A stretch of 64,000 bases of DNA from Flammula alnicola (lineage: Eukaryota; Basidiomycota; Agaricomycetes; Agaricales; Strophariaceae): NCBI GenBank assembly GCA_015499995.1, contig JADNRV010000120.1:99187-163186 (forward strand). Reading direction: 5' to 3'. This document shows, in pieces, positions 24,490 through 35,774 of the stretch (within the stretch, counting starts at the first letter, position 1; each line of letters begins with the position of its first letter). The notes beneath the pieces were generated by a model. It searched no databases and was not told where the DNA came from. It saw only the letters and a program-made list of their open reading frames with translations. A program made the translations under genes and the position numbers.

Positions 24490-24770
24490 CATATAAGCTG
24501 TGGGGAGAGGTGAGCGTGCGTGCGGATTGAAATACAAGTGCGGAACATACCTTGTGGATCCCCCCTCTACCAGGGCCTCCCCTCCGCCATTGCCGCGTCA
24601 CTGGGCCGTCGTCGTCTACGCACCTGCGGCATTGTGGCGTCATCGCCTCGCTCGCCGTCGCTCGTCGTCGGGTCCTATCGGAGCGGCATCGATGGCGGCG
24701 AGGGTGGTGGCCGTTGACGGTGGTGGGCGGTCGCGGGTGTCCAAACGGTAAACCAGACCACGTTCGAGGA

Positions 24771-24803
24771 GGAGACGACGACGTTAAACACGTCGTCGTC
24801 TCC
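24771..24803. repeat. Perfect hairpin, 14-bp arms
   Basis: The arms ggagacgacgacgt and acgtcgtcgtctcc are exact reverse complements around taaac. The core resembles the two hairpins 300 bp earlier. Confidence 0.85.
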
Positions 24804-24863
24804 GTGTGTAGCCTATGGTTTGGGTGGTTGGGTGGTAAGTAGCACTTTACAGAGAGATGAATA

Positions 24864-24891
24864 ACGGAACGAGTCGTAAGACCCGTTCCGT
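24864..24891. repeat. Hairpin, 12-bp arms with one mismatch
   Basis: The arms acggaacgagtc and gacccgttccgt pair with one mismatch around gtaa. Confidence 0.75.
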
Positions 24892-25179
24892 GACACACCT
24901 CACGGGTCTCCCTCTTCGAGGGTCTCCCCTTGTTCTCTCGGCACTGTCTCCGCCCATCCTAAGCCATCTAAATGTCGGCCCACATCTCTCAATGAGAGGA
25001 GGGGCAGGCGACGGGTCGGCCTTGTTCGTAGGCACGGTAGAGTACTTGTAAGTGTCAAAAAGAACATTAGAAATACAAATATAACAATGAAAAGAAAACT
25101 TACATACCTTTTTGAGCGTTCTTGGGGGAGACAAAAGGGAGAGAGAGGCGAGAGAGGGTGATGGTGTTGGTTAAAGATA

Positions 25180-25210
25180 AAGATCAACGACGTTGAATGT
25201 CGTTGATCTT
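25180..25210. repeat. Perfect hairpin, 12-bp arms
   Basis: The arms aagatcaacgac and gtcgttgatctt are exact reverse complements around gttgaat. Confidence 0.8.
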
Positions 25211-25291
25211 ATCCGGCAGTTTCCGAGAACGACCTGAGTGGTCAGAAAACGCGACCACCGACGGGCCTCCGGTCACGATGAGGTGTTATGA

Positions 25292-25315
25292 GTTTGCGAC
25301 ATGCATGTCGCAAAC
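25292..25315. repeat. Perfect 24-bp palindrome
   Basis: gtttgcgacatg is followed directly by its reverse complement catgtcgcaaac, with no loop. Confidence 0.85.
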
Positions 25316-25479
25316 GTGTCACAGAGAATAAACGAACTCACGTTGGACTGAGACGCGACGCGCTCCGACGCGTCCGGTCACATGACTGCACCGATCTTGA
25401 ATATCAAGTTTCAAAATCATGCAAAGTCATTTCAATCGGAGTTCTAAATATATGGTCACATGTTGAAGTTCAACGTTTC

Positions 25480-26445
25480 AACGTTCGACTTCCTCCATTG
25501 TCCCACCTTCATCCCAGCCACAGCCCACACCACCTACCTCGACCACGGTCCACGGCACAGCAGTGAGGGCCTCACTGGATGACAAGCATGACCAATTGAA
25601 GAAGTGCGAGGAGGACTGGACAAGGTAGTACATACCCCCAGGGCCACGAAGGCCACCAGGTACGTGGCGAACGGTGCCACACGATGTCGCTAACCCCCTC
25701 TTTTTTGTTGCAGATGCCAGGGCTCGAGGCTGTTGTCTCGCCCTGTGGGTGCGTAAATCCCCACAAAACCACCGCACGGCTGCACAACCGCGCAACAACC
25801 CCCGAACGCCAGCAGCACGCCGCAGGAGCAGCCACCTCGCATGCCATGCCTTACTGCCAACATGACGCCGTTGCCGTGGAAGCTCACAAAGATGAAGACA
25901 ATGGCCACCAGGTATGGCACAGACCACCCCTGCCCTGCCATTAACCGCCACTAACCCCCCACACTCTACACCCCCTTTTCAAGCAGGTGACAATACTGCG
26001 GGTACCAAAACCCACCGCAACCTACAAACGGCCACAAAACACAATGCCGACGACATGGTGGTGTGCGAGGAGGGGGCCACCCTAACACCTGACGACATGG
26101 AGGAGGAAGGGCACGAGGAGGGTGATGGTGCCACCAGGTACATAGACAACCCCCCTTACACCACAGCTAAACCCCCTTCCCCCACCCCATTTTTCTGCAG
26201 ATGACAAACCCACTGGTGCTGACACAACCCAACAGCACCGTGAACAGCCGCGAACCACATCGGAACAGGGTATGGGTCACCCACACCCATACGACAACAC
26301 TGCAAACCCCAACGTATGACCCCAATGACCCCAAAATGGTGCGCCATGGGATCACCAGGCTGGTAAGCCACCCCTGCCTTCATCATTTCTGCCCCCTACA
26401 CTGTAGCTAATCCACCACCCCCATTTCGTGCAGATTATGATGTCA
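25480..26445 (+). other. Exon-intron-like units inside the nested element
   Basis: Four stretches have a coding-like block, a donor such as CACCAG|GTAC, a C-rich intron of about 70-95 nt, and a CAG acceptor. Joined blocks would read VRASLDDKHDQLKKCEEDW, MPGLEAVVSPCGCVNPHKT, DNTAGTKTHRNLQTATKHN with an acidic EEEGHEEGD stretch, and DDKPTGADTTQQHREQ. The predicted protein is hydrophilic and disordered, with no domain I know. It may be an accessory gene of the transposon or the tail of a captured gene. The frame between blocks is not fully settled. Confidence 0.3.
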
Positions 26446-27785
26446 CAGGTACTTGCGTGTTGCAGGTACGTGGGCCCCTACCTGTACCTACACCTGTTTA
26501 GATGGTTATGACCCCATCCACACTGCTGTGTACATTACATTCATGCTTTCCGTGTTTGCTCTGCTCTCCAACACTTATACCATGACTAGTAGTAGTGTTA
26601 ATTAGTCTATGTTTTATATAGCAACATAATATATTGATTTAAAGTTATTTTTGTGTGTATTTGGAGGCTTACTGAGAGTGTCAGAGCATGATTAACTTTA
26701 GTGCTTTGGCTGACCTGAGAGCAACCCAGAGCAACCTGGGTTCACCCAGGCAAAAGTGCTGTAAATTTAACTGCAGCCTAGGAAACCATTTGATCACCCC
26801 AAGTACGTCCTAGGGCATCCTAAGTAAAAGCTAAAGGGAAGAGATTGCCCCAAGTGTCTCCTGGGAGCTATGCGCAACCTGGCTGCCCTGGCACTCTTAG
26901 GGTCCCCTAGGCTACTTTAGAGTTTCCTGGGAAACTCCTGGGGCAAAAGGGTTTTTCCTGATGGACCGGGTCAAGACCGGTCATGACCCGGGTCAGTGAC
27001 ACCACTGGTCAGACCCATCTGACTGGTCAAGTCAGCCGGTCGAAGGGTCAGAAGCCGTACCCTCACGTGAATACTGACAGGAGCTGCCTGTACTGACATC
27101 TATTACCTAATCTCACTGCCTCCTGTTCCGCCACATTGTCCATCCCTCTTCCGCTGGCCTTCCCAATGAACCCTGAACGCCTCACCGATTGTTTGATTCC
27201 ACAATCAAGCCAGAGGATGGATTAGAGTTCTATCGAAGACGACTTGCTTGGACACAGTAAGTGTGCCCTAGCCGATGAACTGCAGAATGAATCTGTGCCT
27301 TCAATATTTGCGACGACAGCACAAGCAGCTCTATCAACTTGACACTTAGTTACTGTAGGCAAGGTATTAGCATCTACTCGTATATAGTTCTTAGAAAAGA
27401 AACTCTGAATATGAGGAGAATTGGCAGCGCAAATGTCGAACACGAGTGGGTGGACTCGACTCCGGATACAGCCTACCGGTTTCTCACGACCCTTTTTGAC
27501 CGGTCAGGTCAGAATGCCTTCCACTGACCCGTATTTGGCCTGACCCGGTCGTGACCAGTCTGGACCGGGTCAGTGACACCACTGGTTCCAAGGAGTTCCA
27601 AGGTGGTTCGTTTGATCGTTCGGGTGAAATTGGAGATTGAAATGCCGCGCCTCGGCAACGAACGGCATAATGCGATAGCTTCAGATTTTAAAATGTCACT
27701 TCGGATCCCGCTGCACAGCCTCAAAGATTCATTGCGCCGCGCCCACAATGACACACATCAATCTTCTTTTTGAACCCTCATCATT

Positions 27786-29668
27786 ATGTCGGGGACTGCA
27801 ACCAGTACTGATCTACCAAAAGATCAATACCAACACTATATTCCTCGCTTCATTCTTCGATACTTTCAAGACACTCAACTCCAGCCTCGGTACGTGCTCT
27901 CCTTTTCTCGAGCACTAAATAAGCGCCCAATATAAATGTCGACAGGAACAAGAAAGAGAGGCAGAAGAATTTCCACAAGGCTCGTAAAACTGGAGTTGAT
28001 AAAGACACCATCTTGGTGTATGGCATCCAAGCTCAGAAATTCGAGCCTCGGCCAATTGGAAAAGTCCACGGTATCATCAACATGTATCGCGACCAGCGCA
28101 ACGCGCAGAATGTAGACCACCTTGAGCAAGGCCTATCTCGGCTCGAGAACGACGCAGCAAGAGTTATTCGCAGAATCCACATGGCCACAGACGCTCATAG
28201 CACTGTTGTCACAATGAAGAGAAAAGAACTGGAGACCGTGCGGAAGTTTATCTACATTATGCACTATCGACAAACGCCCCTCGTCCCAAGTTACTTCGAT
28301 GGGAACGACCCAGAAAACGGCCCACTTCGCGACTATCTCAGTTTTATTCAAAAGAAACACGACCTTCGCACTACGAATGATATCTTTTTATTCGGGCTGA
28401 AATACGTTCTCGAGACACCGCACCACGAGATGCTAACTATTGTGCACGCTTTGTGGCAGAAGTACGGACTGGATCGGTTCCAAAGGATGTTGCTCACAGG
28501 AGGAGTGCATCCGGAGATCGTCAACTATTTTGCCGTTGACTATGCGACTATAGCCAGTGCATTTTTCCTGGGTATATGGCAGGCTGCAGAAGGGGAAGAA
28601 TTCGTAACTGGCACTAATTCTTTTGGATTGTGGGAAGGGGTGGTCGAAGGAGTACTAGTAGGAGACGTGCATCGACTTTTCGTGGTCACTCCAAAGATTG
28701 CACTCGTGTTGCGGAATAACGTCTTATGCGATGAGGACTTGACCTCGGCAGTAACGAGCAATCTTGTCAACATTCCTACGTTTAAGGCATCGACGACTTA
28801 TGCCAACTTTACACCACATCAAGATGCCAATGACACCGTCAAATGGGAAGGCTTGTCGGCTTACCGTACGACCCCTGCAGCACAAGAAGACATTTTCACA
28901 TCCAAGGTTACCGTACTCACCAAGAAACAAACTCTGGCCCTCAACCACGTTATTCTATTGCATGTGCCAGATATCGATGATGGAAATGTCACTTTTGCGT
29001 CGCCAGCCGCCATGCAGAGAACGGTCGAGTCCTACCTTCAGTCAACAACCCCACACATTCACCCATCCAAATACCTATATTGCAGTCTCTTCGGTATCCT
29101 TTCAGAACACACCAGAAATTCAGGAGGCATTTCCTCGACCTCGCCAGGCCCTCGTTCCGGAATTGATATCGTCCTCAAGTCTATCGAGAGTGGCGCGATC
29201 GAATTTGCATCCACGTACGACAGGGCCTATCGCGTATACCATCTGGCCACTGACGATGTCTCCAAATACAACTCAACAACATCCGAAATCCACCAAATGA
29301 CGGCGAGAGCGATCTTGAAGATGAAGGAAATTCTTCCCCCGCCGCCTATCCACCACCGAGGACGATACATTCCGAGTCAATCCTCAGACACCCTGGTGGA
29401 GAAACTCCCCAAGGAAGAGTCTGAGCTTTTCTTCGCACTAATAGGCTACCAAGTCGATGTGCTAGGAGTGGGGCCGACAAACTCTGATCTTGCAAGTCGA
29501 ATCAAGTACGAGGCGGCTATAATTGGATTTACGCACTGGCTCTGCGAATATCACCATTTCCTTTTGTTTGATCGTCTCTCTCCTTGGACGAACGTTATGG
29601 TTCGTTACAGGGTGCTCTTTCAAATTTTGAAGCACATTAGTGCCAGCACGGAACGTCGTAATAGGTAG
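27786..29668 (+). CDS. DUF4238-like protein, intact copy (608 aa)
   Basis: Two exons, 27786-27889 and 27946-29668, around a 56-nt intron give 608 residues without a break. The N-terminus has the family signature HYIPRFILRYFQD. It continues with GKVHGIINMYRDQ, VDHLEQGLSRLENDAA, RKFIYIMHYRQTPLVPSYF, FLGIWQAAEGEEFVTGTNSF and KIALVLRNNV. This order resembles DUF4238 proteins, which are common and often amplified in mushrooms and have no established biochemistry. No signal peptide or membrane span is seen. A close paralogue, inverted and frameshifted, lies at 44687-46538. The sequence just 5' of both starts is also similar, so promoter and gene were copied together. Confidence 0.8.
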
Positions 29669-29937
29669 GTCCCACTTGCCGTGACAGCCAATCTGTATTT
29701 TTGCTATCGTTTTATGCTGTCCTTGCTGTTCTTGAAATTGCTTTCCACTTCATTCGCATGTTTTGGAGCAACATATGAAACCTGCTTCCTTTGTAAACAA
29801 ATTAACTGAATGTATCATGATTATTGGCGTGCATATAATACCCGCAGATGGTCCAGAATATATCTATTTATCTACCTACAGTACGGTAGGGCCACAATTT
29901 TGATGAAAATAAAAATCGAGGAGCCCTTTTCAGACCA

Positions 29938-30920
29938 CAACTCAGCGACATTAATATTATCTGCATGATGTTGCCAAACTAGTCGTTAGACCTGGGCTCT
30001 TTATACCTGGAATTCAGCCGTCTCAACCGACGCTCCCAAGCTTGAATCCATTCATTTTTGGGATGCTCAGGTTGAACCCACTTGAAGAAAGCCCAACTAC
30101 GCTATCTTGGGATGAAATCCCAAGATATGTCCTACCCATATTCCCGCACATATCGAACGTCAGGAATTCCAACTAGAACAAGTCTCTTTACTTCACAAAA
30201 TGATCAACATTGTGCCTTTTGTTCTCGTCAGCAGTGGGAGGGAGATAGTCCGTGCAGATGTAAAATCGAACAGAGCGACTGATTGTTCAGCAGGGTTGGC
30301 CGACTCGCCGACGACGAGAACGTTGCCGTTGTGTATGTCTAGGTTGCATATGCCGAGCTGGTGGATTTGGTACACCTTCCTGTAAAGTTCCTTGCCTGTT
30401 CAATGCGTTAGTGGTAAGCAATGCTCACGTATGCGGCACTTAGTACAAGAGGGTACCACCGTGCATTGCCGTTGACCATGCCGCCAAGCTCCAGACAGCG
30501 TTTCACGATAGACGTGCCCTTGACATACGAGAGTGCAATAGCCATTTTCTCCTCAGCCGCGTCTGACGATTTTATCTGCGATGTGTTTCCAACGTGCTAA
30601 ATCGCGCTCGAGATAATTTGTTGCACAACATATAATCTAGAATCATAAATAAGTGTAACTCGGTCGAAATGGCCGGTTTCTACCCTACTTATACAGTATT
30701 CGCGCTAACTGAAAATAGTTTCACTTTCATATTTGACCGCCATACTACTAGTACAACTCAGCACTGCAACACAAATATTCTCTACATGATGTCGCCAAAC
30801 TAATGGTTAGACCTGGGTTCTTTGTACCCGGGATTCAGAGGTGTCAGTTGAGAATCTATTCATTGTCGGGATGCTCTAAGTTTTTAGACCCCACTTCAAA
30901 CTTGAAGAAAGGCCATCTAA
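29938..30920. repeat. Pair of ~160-bp direct repeats flanking a kinase-like fragment
   Basis: 29938-30105 and 30755-30920 share the order catgatgt-gccaaacta, gttagacctggg, attcag, gggatgctc, and a final acttgaagaaag. The second copy runs into the block of Y copy D. Between them lie the kinase-like fragment and, at about 30102-30127, a small palindrome (tatcttgggat / atcccaagata). Confidence 0.6.
30193..30570 (-). pseudogene. Kinase-like C-lobe fragment beside Y copy D
   Basis: On the minus strand, EEKMAIALSYVKGTSI and LELGGM (about 30480-30560) lead through a possible intron to GKELYRKVYQIHQLGICNLD, IHNGNVLVV and VALFDFTSARTI. The pattern L-D-I-H-N-x-N-V-L-V followed by F-D-F resembles the catalytic loop and metal-binding segment of kinase-like proteins. 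The usual His of HxD is Cys here. N-lobe and start are missing. The first block is homologous to EEKSAIAISYVEGTPI at 43340, so these are pieces of one family. Confidence 0.5.
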
Positions 30921-30964
30921 GCTTACAATTTCATGTGGACCCGACACGACACAAGTTCGCTCAA

Positions 30965-31626
30965 TTACCAGTTTCTGAAGTCTCTCCATCCCTGATCAAG
31001 CTTGACCTCTCCATCTTCGATATACAACCCTCCATCCATTGCCAGCTTCAAATTTTCCTTCGTCATGGTCACCCCGCTTCTCATGAAGCTCCCCATCGAG
31101 CCCTCCTCGATCGACTCCCCTTCATCGCACGCCACGGCATTCTGCATCGCAACACCAAATTCACAGCGCAGCGAGTGTATTTCTCCCGGAGCAGAATCTT
31201 GCGTGCAGACGAAAATACAACTGTCATCCTCTGCGCTCTCGCCGTCGAGCACCAGGAAGCAGTGCAGCATATATCCTGTCAGGCGTGGCTGGGTAATATT
31301 TGCGTTGAACCAATCGCCCACTTGGTGGACAGTGTGTCCGAGGAAGGCGGTGGGCGATGAAGTGACAGGGGAAGAAGATCCCTTGGTGATGGTGGTGATA
31401 TCTTTGCTATCGATGAAGACGATCTCGTCGGATACGTTTGCGTTGTCGTTTGGCGAATTAAATTCCGCAATATATTCTTCCGTGCAGTGTAAGAGGAGGT
31501 TTAGGGTCTACAGAGTACAGATTGAGAAAATAGCACTTTGAAGTAGACTAATGGTCGCATTTGGCTTACGCTGGTGGGGATATCAGCGGTGCAGAACACT
31601 GGGCATCGAGCTTCTCCGTCGTCCAT
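30965..31626 (-). CDS. Family Y protein, copy D (199 aa)
   Basis: Exons 31570-31626 and 30965-31507 encode 199 residues, one fewer than the other copies because VACDIQGES has become VACDEGES. The loss is in frame. Other changes include SLRCEFGVAMQNAVACDE and QPRLTGYMLHCFLVLDGES. This is the most diverged copy but still open from ATG to stop. The intron remains similar in size. No Z gene lies beside it; upstream comes an unrelated open frame and then the Chs7 gene. Confidence 0.7.
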
Positions 31627-31794
31627 GGCGCAGAGAGGTGAAAAAATTGAATGGAACGAAGAAAAAAAAGCCTGATCTTTTCTTGGGAACGGGCACAGAT
31701 GGAGATCAATAAGAAGGCGATATGCGCATCCCTGCGTCGCTCTCTGTCGCCCACAACACGCGGTTAGCAACCTGGAGAGAATATATGCCTATAT

Positions 31795-32235
31795 ATGCTC
31801 GATACTGAAGCACTTCGGATTGTCAAATCCCCACCTTCTGTGGCTTGGCCGGCCTTCGCTAGTAGAGAGGGTTGCGGGGCTTGGACGAGCACCAACTGGG
31901 TAGGGTGCAGAGTCAAAACTCTACTGAAAACACCGTCAGTGAAAGTGAAAATGAGATGCGGAGTTGATGCAGAGAAAGACAAGATGCACAAGGGGTGGTT
32001 CACAAGCGAGTCTTTGAAGTTGGCGGTGACTGCAGATGACGCATACTATTGGTCTTGGTATTACTTTATTCACCAGGCGGCGGTACAGGCCGGCTTGAGT
32101 GGGACTCTCACGAATGACGTGGTTGACGTTCAAGTCAGTCTTGACCAGCGTTCGAATACAGCATACAACACGCAGACTCATGGCCCCGAGATCAGATGGG
32201 TCCACAACAGGATAACAGTGATACGCCTAGGATGA
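31795..32235 (+). other. Open frame of 146 codons, unknown
   Basis: The frame runs MLDTEALRIVKSPPSVAWPA to RWVHNRITVIRLG without a known motif. Its first 80 bp are similar, in reverse complement, to 42730-42800 downstream of Y copy E, so this is part of the duplicated material. It may not be a gene. Confidence 0.25.
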
Positions 32236-32599
32236 CTGACTATATTGCAAACGGGGGCAGGCGAATATGCTTCATTAAACCTTCCAGCTAAGAATGAAAG
32301 AAAGCTCAAGCCACGGGGCACACAGAAATGGGTAAAAGGCACCGTCCACAAAAGAAACAAAAGAAAAGAAAGGCTAAAAGGGTAACGGGTAAATAAAAGA
32401 AAGTAGAAAAGAAAGTGTAAAGAAAAAAAAGATCGTCCATGCCGTAATGTTACTATGCTATGCTAGTTGTAATAGTATTAAATATATGCCCACATCCAAG
32501 AGAGAGAAGAGAGAGAGCCGCTCGTCATCGTCGCCGTCGTGGTCAAGACCGCCTGCAAGTTCGAATTCCATCAACCCCACCACACCGCCCAACATCCAA

Positions 32600-34189
32600 T
32601 CAATACCGTTCCCCACTCCCAGGCGGGTACCCCCTACCCCCCATCTTCCCCCCACCAGCGCCATACATCTGCTGCCCCCCAACGCCCCCCACAAGACTCG
32701 GCGCATTCCCGCCCTTAAACCCCGGATACGGATGCTGCTGCTGTCCGTACGAATTACTCGACGCACTAACCGACGTCGGGTACCCAGGCAGAGGCGGCGG
32801 CACGGGATACCTCTCCGACACTGCGTCCTCGTCGTAGTCTGCGGAGGGCGCGAGGAGCGGGTCTTTGACTTCCCAGACGGCTGCTTTGGAGCCGACGGAG
32901 AATTCGAGGTCTTCGCGCTGTTGGGTGGGAGGATGGGTAAGTATATGCGTGGGTATGAAAGGAAAAGGAAGGAATGGGAATGGATGAGAATTGAAATGTA
33001 TACCCATATATCACGCAAATATATGTGTGAATATATGCGCCTTCGTATACAGGCGGCAAGAGCAACCAAAAAGAAATGGGAAACAGACAGAAGAAACACG
33101 CACCGTAATATCATCCCAATACTTATAAACCATCATAACGCTCAACAGCACACAGAGCGTAAAGAAGAACAGTCCATCAATATAATGCTTAATCGCATCG
33201 CAAATCGTCACACTAAACGCAAACAGCAGCACCTGGCCGCCCGCGAAGAACGCCGTGCCGAAGATGATGTCACCGATTGGCCACCTATCCTCGAGCGTCC
33301 TGAAGACGAGGATGAGCTGCGAGACGACGTACACGGGGACGCAGATGATGGGCCAGAGGAGGTAGATGATGAAGAGCCCGAGGGGCTTGGTGTAGTTGAA
33401 CCCGAATTTTTGCTGGAAGGTGGCGATGGCGACGAAGAAGGAGATGCCGAATACGAGGAGGCAGGATATGCGCAGGAACTGGAGGTATGGGGGCCGAAGA
33501 CAATGAATTTATGATCAGGAAGGCGGAGAGGGGAAAGGACTCGTACCCATAGTGAAAGAGGTGTGCCATCTTCTGCGAATTGGAATCCGACGAAGCCATT
33601 AATGAGTATGCAACAGAAGGTGGCCGCTACTAGGCCCGTATATACCGCTGCAAACCACTGCATACACTCGCATCAGCCCAGCTTCTAATACGAACAAAAA
33701 TGAAGCCGTCAACATACTGGATACGCCACATTGGCCGTAGGGATGACACCGGAGTCGAGAAACAGGGCGAGGAGCTCGATGACCATGTACATCCAGAAGA
33801 ACATGACGATCTCCTTCCTGCCTACGGCGGTGTACTTGCTTCGGATGTGGATGATCATGATGGCTGTCATGATAATGGCGACGATGTGCACGAAAGACGT
33901 TGCTAAAAACGGACGTTAGTTACTTGTTTTTCAAAGATGAAAAGAAGCAGAAGAAAAAAATAAAAGATGGCTAGCCGATAAATAAAGGAGAATAAAGAAG
34001 AACAGAAAAATCTGCGTTTATACTCAGATTTGGAAAAGACATACAAGGTTGAAAAATAAGCGTCCCTCCTATGTCAACGTTTCTGCTGTAGCATGTGGGC
34101 TCGACACCTTGAGCGGAGCCGACGAGGGGGCAAATGACGAGCGCGGCCGTCTCGCAGACGCCGTTAAAGGACCCAAACTGGATCCCCAT
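32600..34189 (-). CDS. CHS7: Chitin synthase export chaperone Chs7
   Basis: Spliced minus-strand exons give a multi-span membrane protein of roughly 390 residues. It begins [20 protein letters not shown] with CPLVG and [16 protein letters not shown]. Next come [78 protein letters not shown], and [20 protein letters not shown] with [17 protein letters not shown]. These are hallmark blocks of Chs7, the ER chaperone that releases Chs3-type chitin synthase to the cell surface. The tail is Gly/Pro/Tyr-rich and stops at 32600 after GERY. Intron 1 is the longest (about 33.9-34.05 kb). A 3' fragment of the gene lies at 15430-16330. Confidence 0.88.
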
Positions 34190-35774
34190 TCTGACTTATG
34201 GTAGGGATATTTTGAGGTGGAGATAAAGGTTGTCGCTAGGACTGCAGTACTTATGAGGAAAGAAAGGCGGAGCCTGGGATGGACGTAGACGGAGGAAGGC
34301 TGCTGTTGTGACTAGACTGGGATGGAGTCTGGGCTGGACTGATGCAGCGGGTGTAGGTAGTAGAGTCCCTGGCAGCGGTTCAACCTAGGCTAGAAAGTGG
34401 CAGGGATGAGAATGACGCGAGTGGAGCCAAATCGATCTTGTTCACCAGCTGTACTTTTGGTCTCTATTCCGTATTTCTTCTTCTTCCTGTCCTTCTACTC
34501 TTTGTCTCCTTGATTGCCAGATAACAACGGTGCGAACAGCAGTATGAGCGGCCTTCGTCTGTGAGAATGGTGAACCGGCGGCGGTGGCGAGATTGGGTCC
34601 TTTCCTGAACTGAACAATTCTAGGTCCTGAGAGAAAGGAGAAGAACAAAGAGAAAGAAAGAGAGGTGAGGGTATGCGACGGCTATCCCAAGGAAGGGAGA
34701 GAGGGGACTGGGCTCCGATGGCGGTGATGAAGACGAGTGGATTGTGGGAATAACAACCCAGCCTCGTCAACCGCAACACCATCGCAGACCCCGAACACTC
34801 CTTTGACAATATTACGTAACTTGCCTCAAAGTCTAATTTCGCACGTTCGTTTGTTCCCCAGTCCAAGTTTCTTTCCAATGGTCATAGACGTTGCGTAGGA
34901 CTTTCCCTCCAGCTGAATGACGTCCTAAGACCTTGGGAATTCTTTCTTGGCTATTTGTGTTCAGCTTCTGACAATGTGCATCCTGGTCACTTTGAAACAC
35001 AAGACTTCCGGTAAGACATCAAATTACTCATAGTACAAGATATAAAAGGCATAGGGGATGAAACGAGAGAGATATGAAATGAACAAAGACGACACGTTCT
35101 TAAGTCGAGTGAGAACCACGTGACAAATGAACCTAGTCTACGTGATGAAAGAGTTACGCGCTGCTTCAAGTCTTCTACCTTGACCGCGTCTACACTCTCC
35201 TCATCCCGCGTTCAGATTCACCCCGCCAAGTGTAAAAATCACTTTTCACCCACCCTCCTCTCCCTGTGTTTTTTACAAATTAATTTTGGTTGTGCTTTTT
35301 TGTTGTGTTATAATTTCATCTCGATGCTCTCGTGTACATGGGATTATCGAAACTCATCGCAGTTTTGTTTTTCGTGTCCAACAGATCCTATTCCAGCCCG
35401 TTTTGTACACGCCGAGTCTCGAGATTGAAGGAACCGCGAGTATGCAGTTGCCTTCCCCCAAATCATAGATATAGATATCACAGGATATCGATGTCTATTA
35501 CCTAGCGCTACCTAGTATCACATTAATAGACGTATGGGAGCTTATCTGATACCAGAAGCTCCCAATTATTTGTTTTCCCTCTGGCAGTGCATTCTGAACA
35601 ACATAGACAGGCCACCGTTGCGGAAATGGACTTGGCTTTGTTTGTCCGCCCTGGTCAGCCCGCCTTAGAAAATCACTGCTCGCTTCGCTAACAACTAACT
35701 AATTCGAAAGGTGGAACAAGAAGCGCTGGTTAGCGGATCCGTCAGCAGGCGAGAGCTCCACCTGTCGTAGAAAG
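34190..35774. other. Intergenic region upstream of CHS7
   Basis: About 1.6 kb without a supportable gene. Minus-strand frames at 34442-34878 have Ser/Arg-rich, non-domain composition and probably lie in the 5' leader of CHS7. Nothing else stands out apart from AT-rich stretches near 35.0-35.3 kb. Confidence 0.4.

Larger units (their letters stand above)
21712..27007. mobile_element. Nested transposon of the same family, 5.3 kb
   Basis: The element starts CAGTGGTGTC and ends GACACCACTG. A perfect 8-bp target duplication, GTCAGACC, lies at 21704-21711 and 27008-27015. The subterminal DNA is full of GACCGGGTC/GGTCAAG motifs. Farther in, atcaggaaaaacactttt near 22453 is mirrored by the reverse motif near 26945-26962, so a third insertion or long subterminal repeats are possible. 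Inside are minisatellites, hairpins and exon-like units but no DDE transposase that I can recognise. It is probably non-autonomous, or its enzyme is too diverged to read by eye. Confidence 0.75.
21651..27584. mobile_element. Outer transposon with 8-bp target duplication
   Basis: The ends are CAGTGGTGGCATGACC (left) and GGGTCAGTGACACCACTG (right), which form short inverted repeats. The flanks carry a perfect 8-bp duplication, GTTCCAAG, at 21643-21650 and 27585-27592. An 8-bp duplication fits hAT or KDZ-type DNA transposons. Most of the span is taken up by a second element of the same family. What remains of this one is about 53 bp on the left and about 570 bp on the right (27016-27584). I see no transposase in these remains. 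Confidence 0.75.

Noticed and set aside
21651..27584. Naming the nested elements KDZ or hAT
   Set aside because: The 8-bp duplication fits both, and there is no readable transposase to decide.
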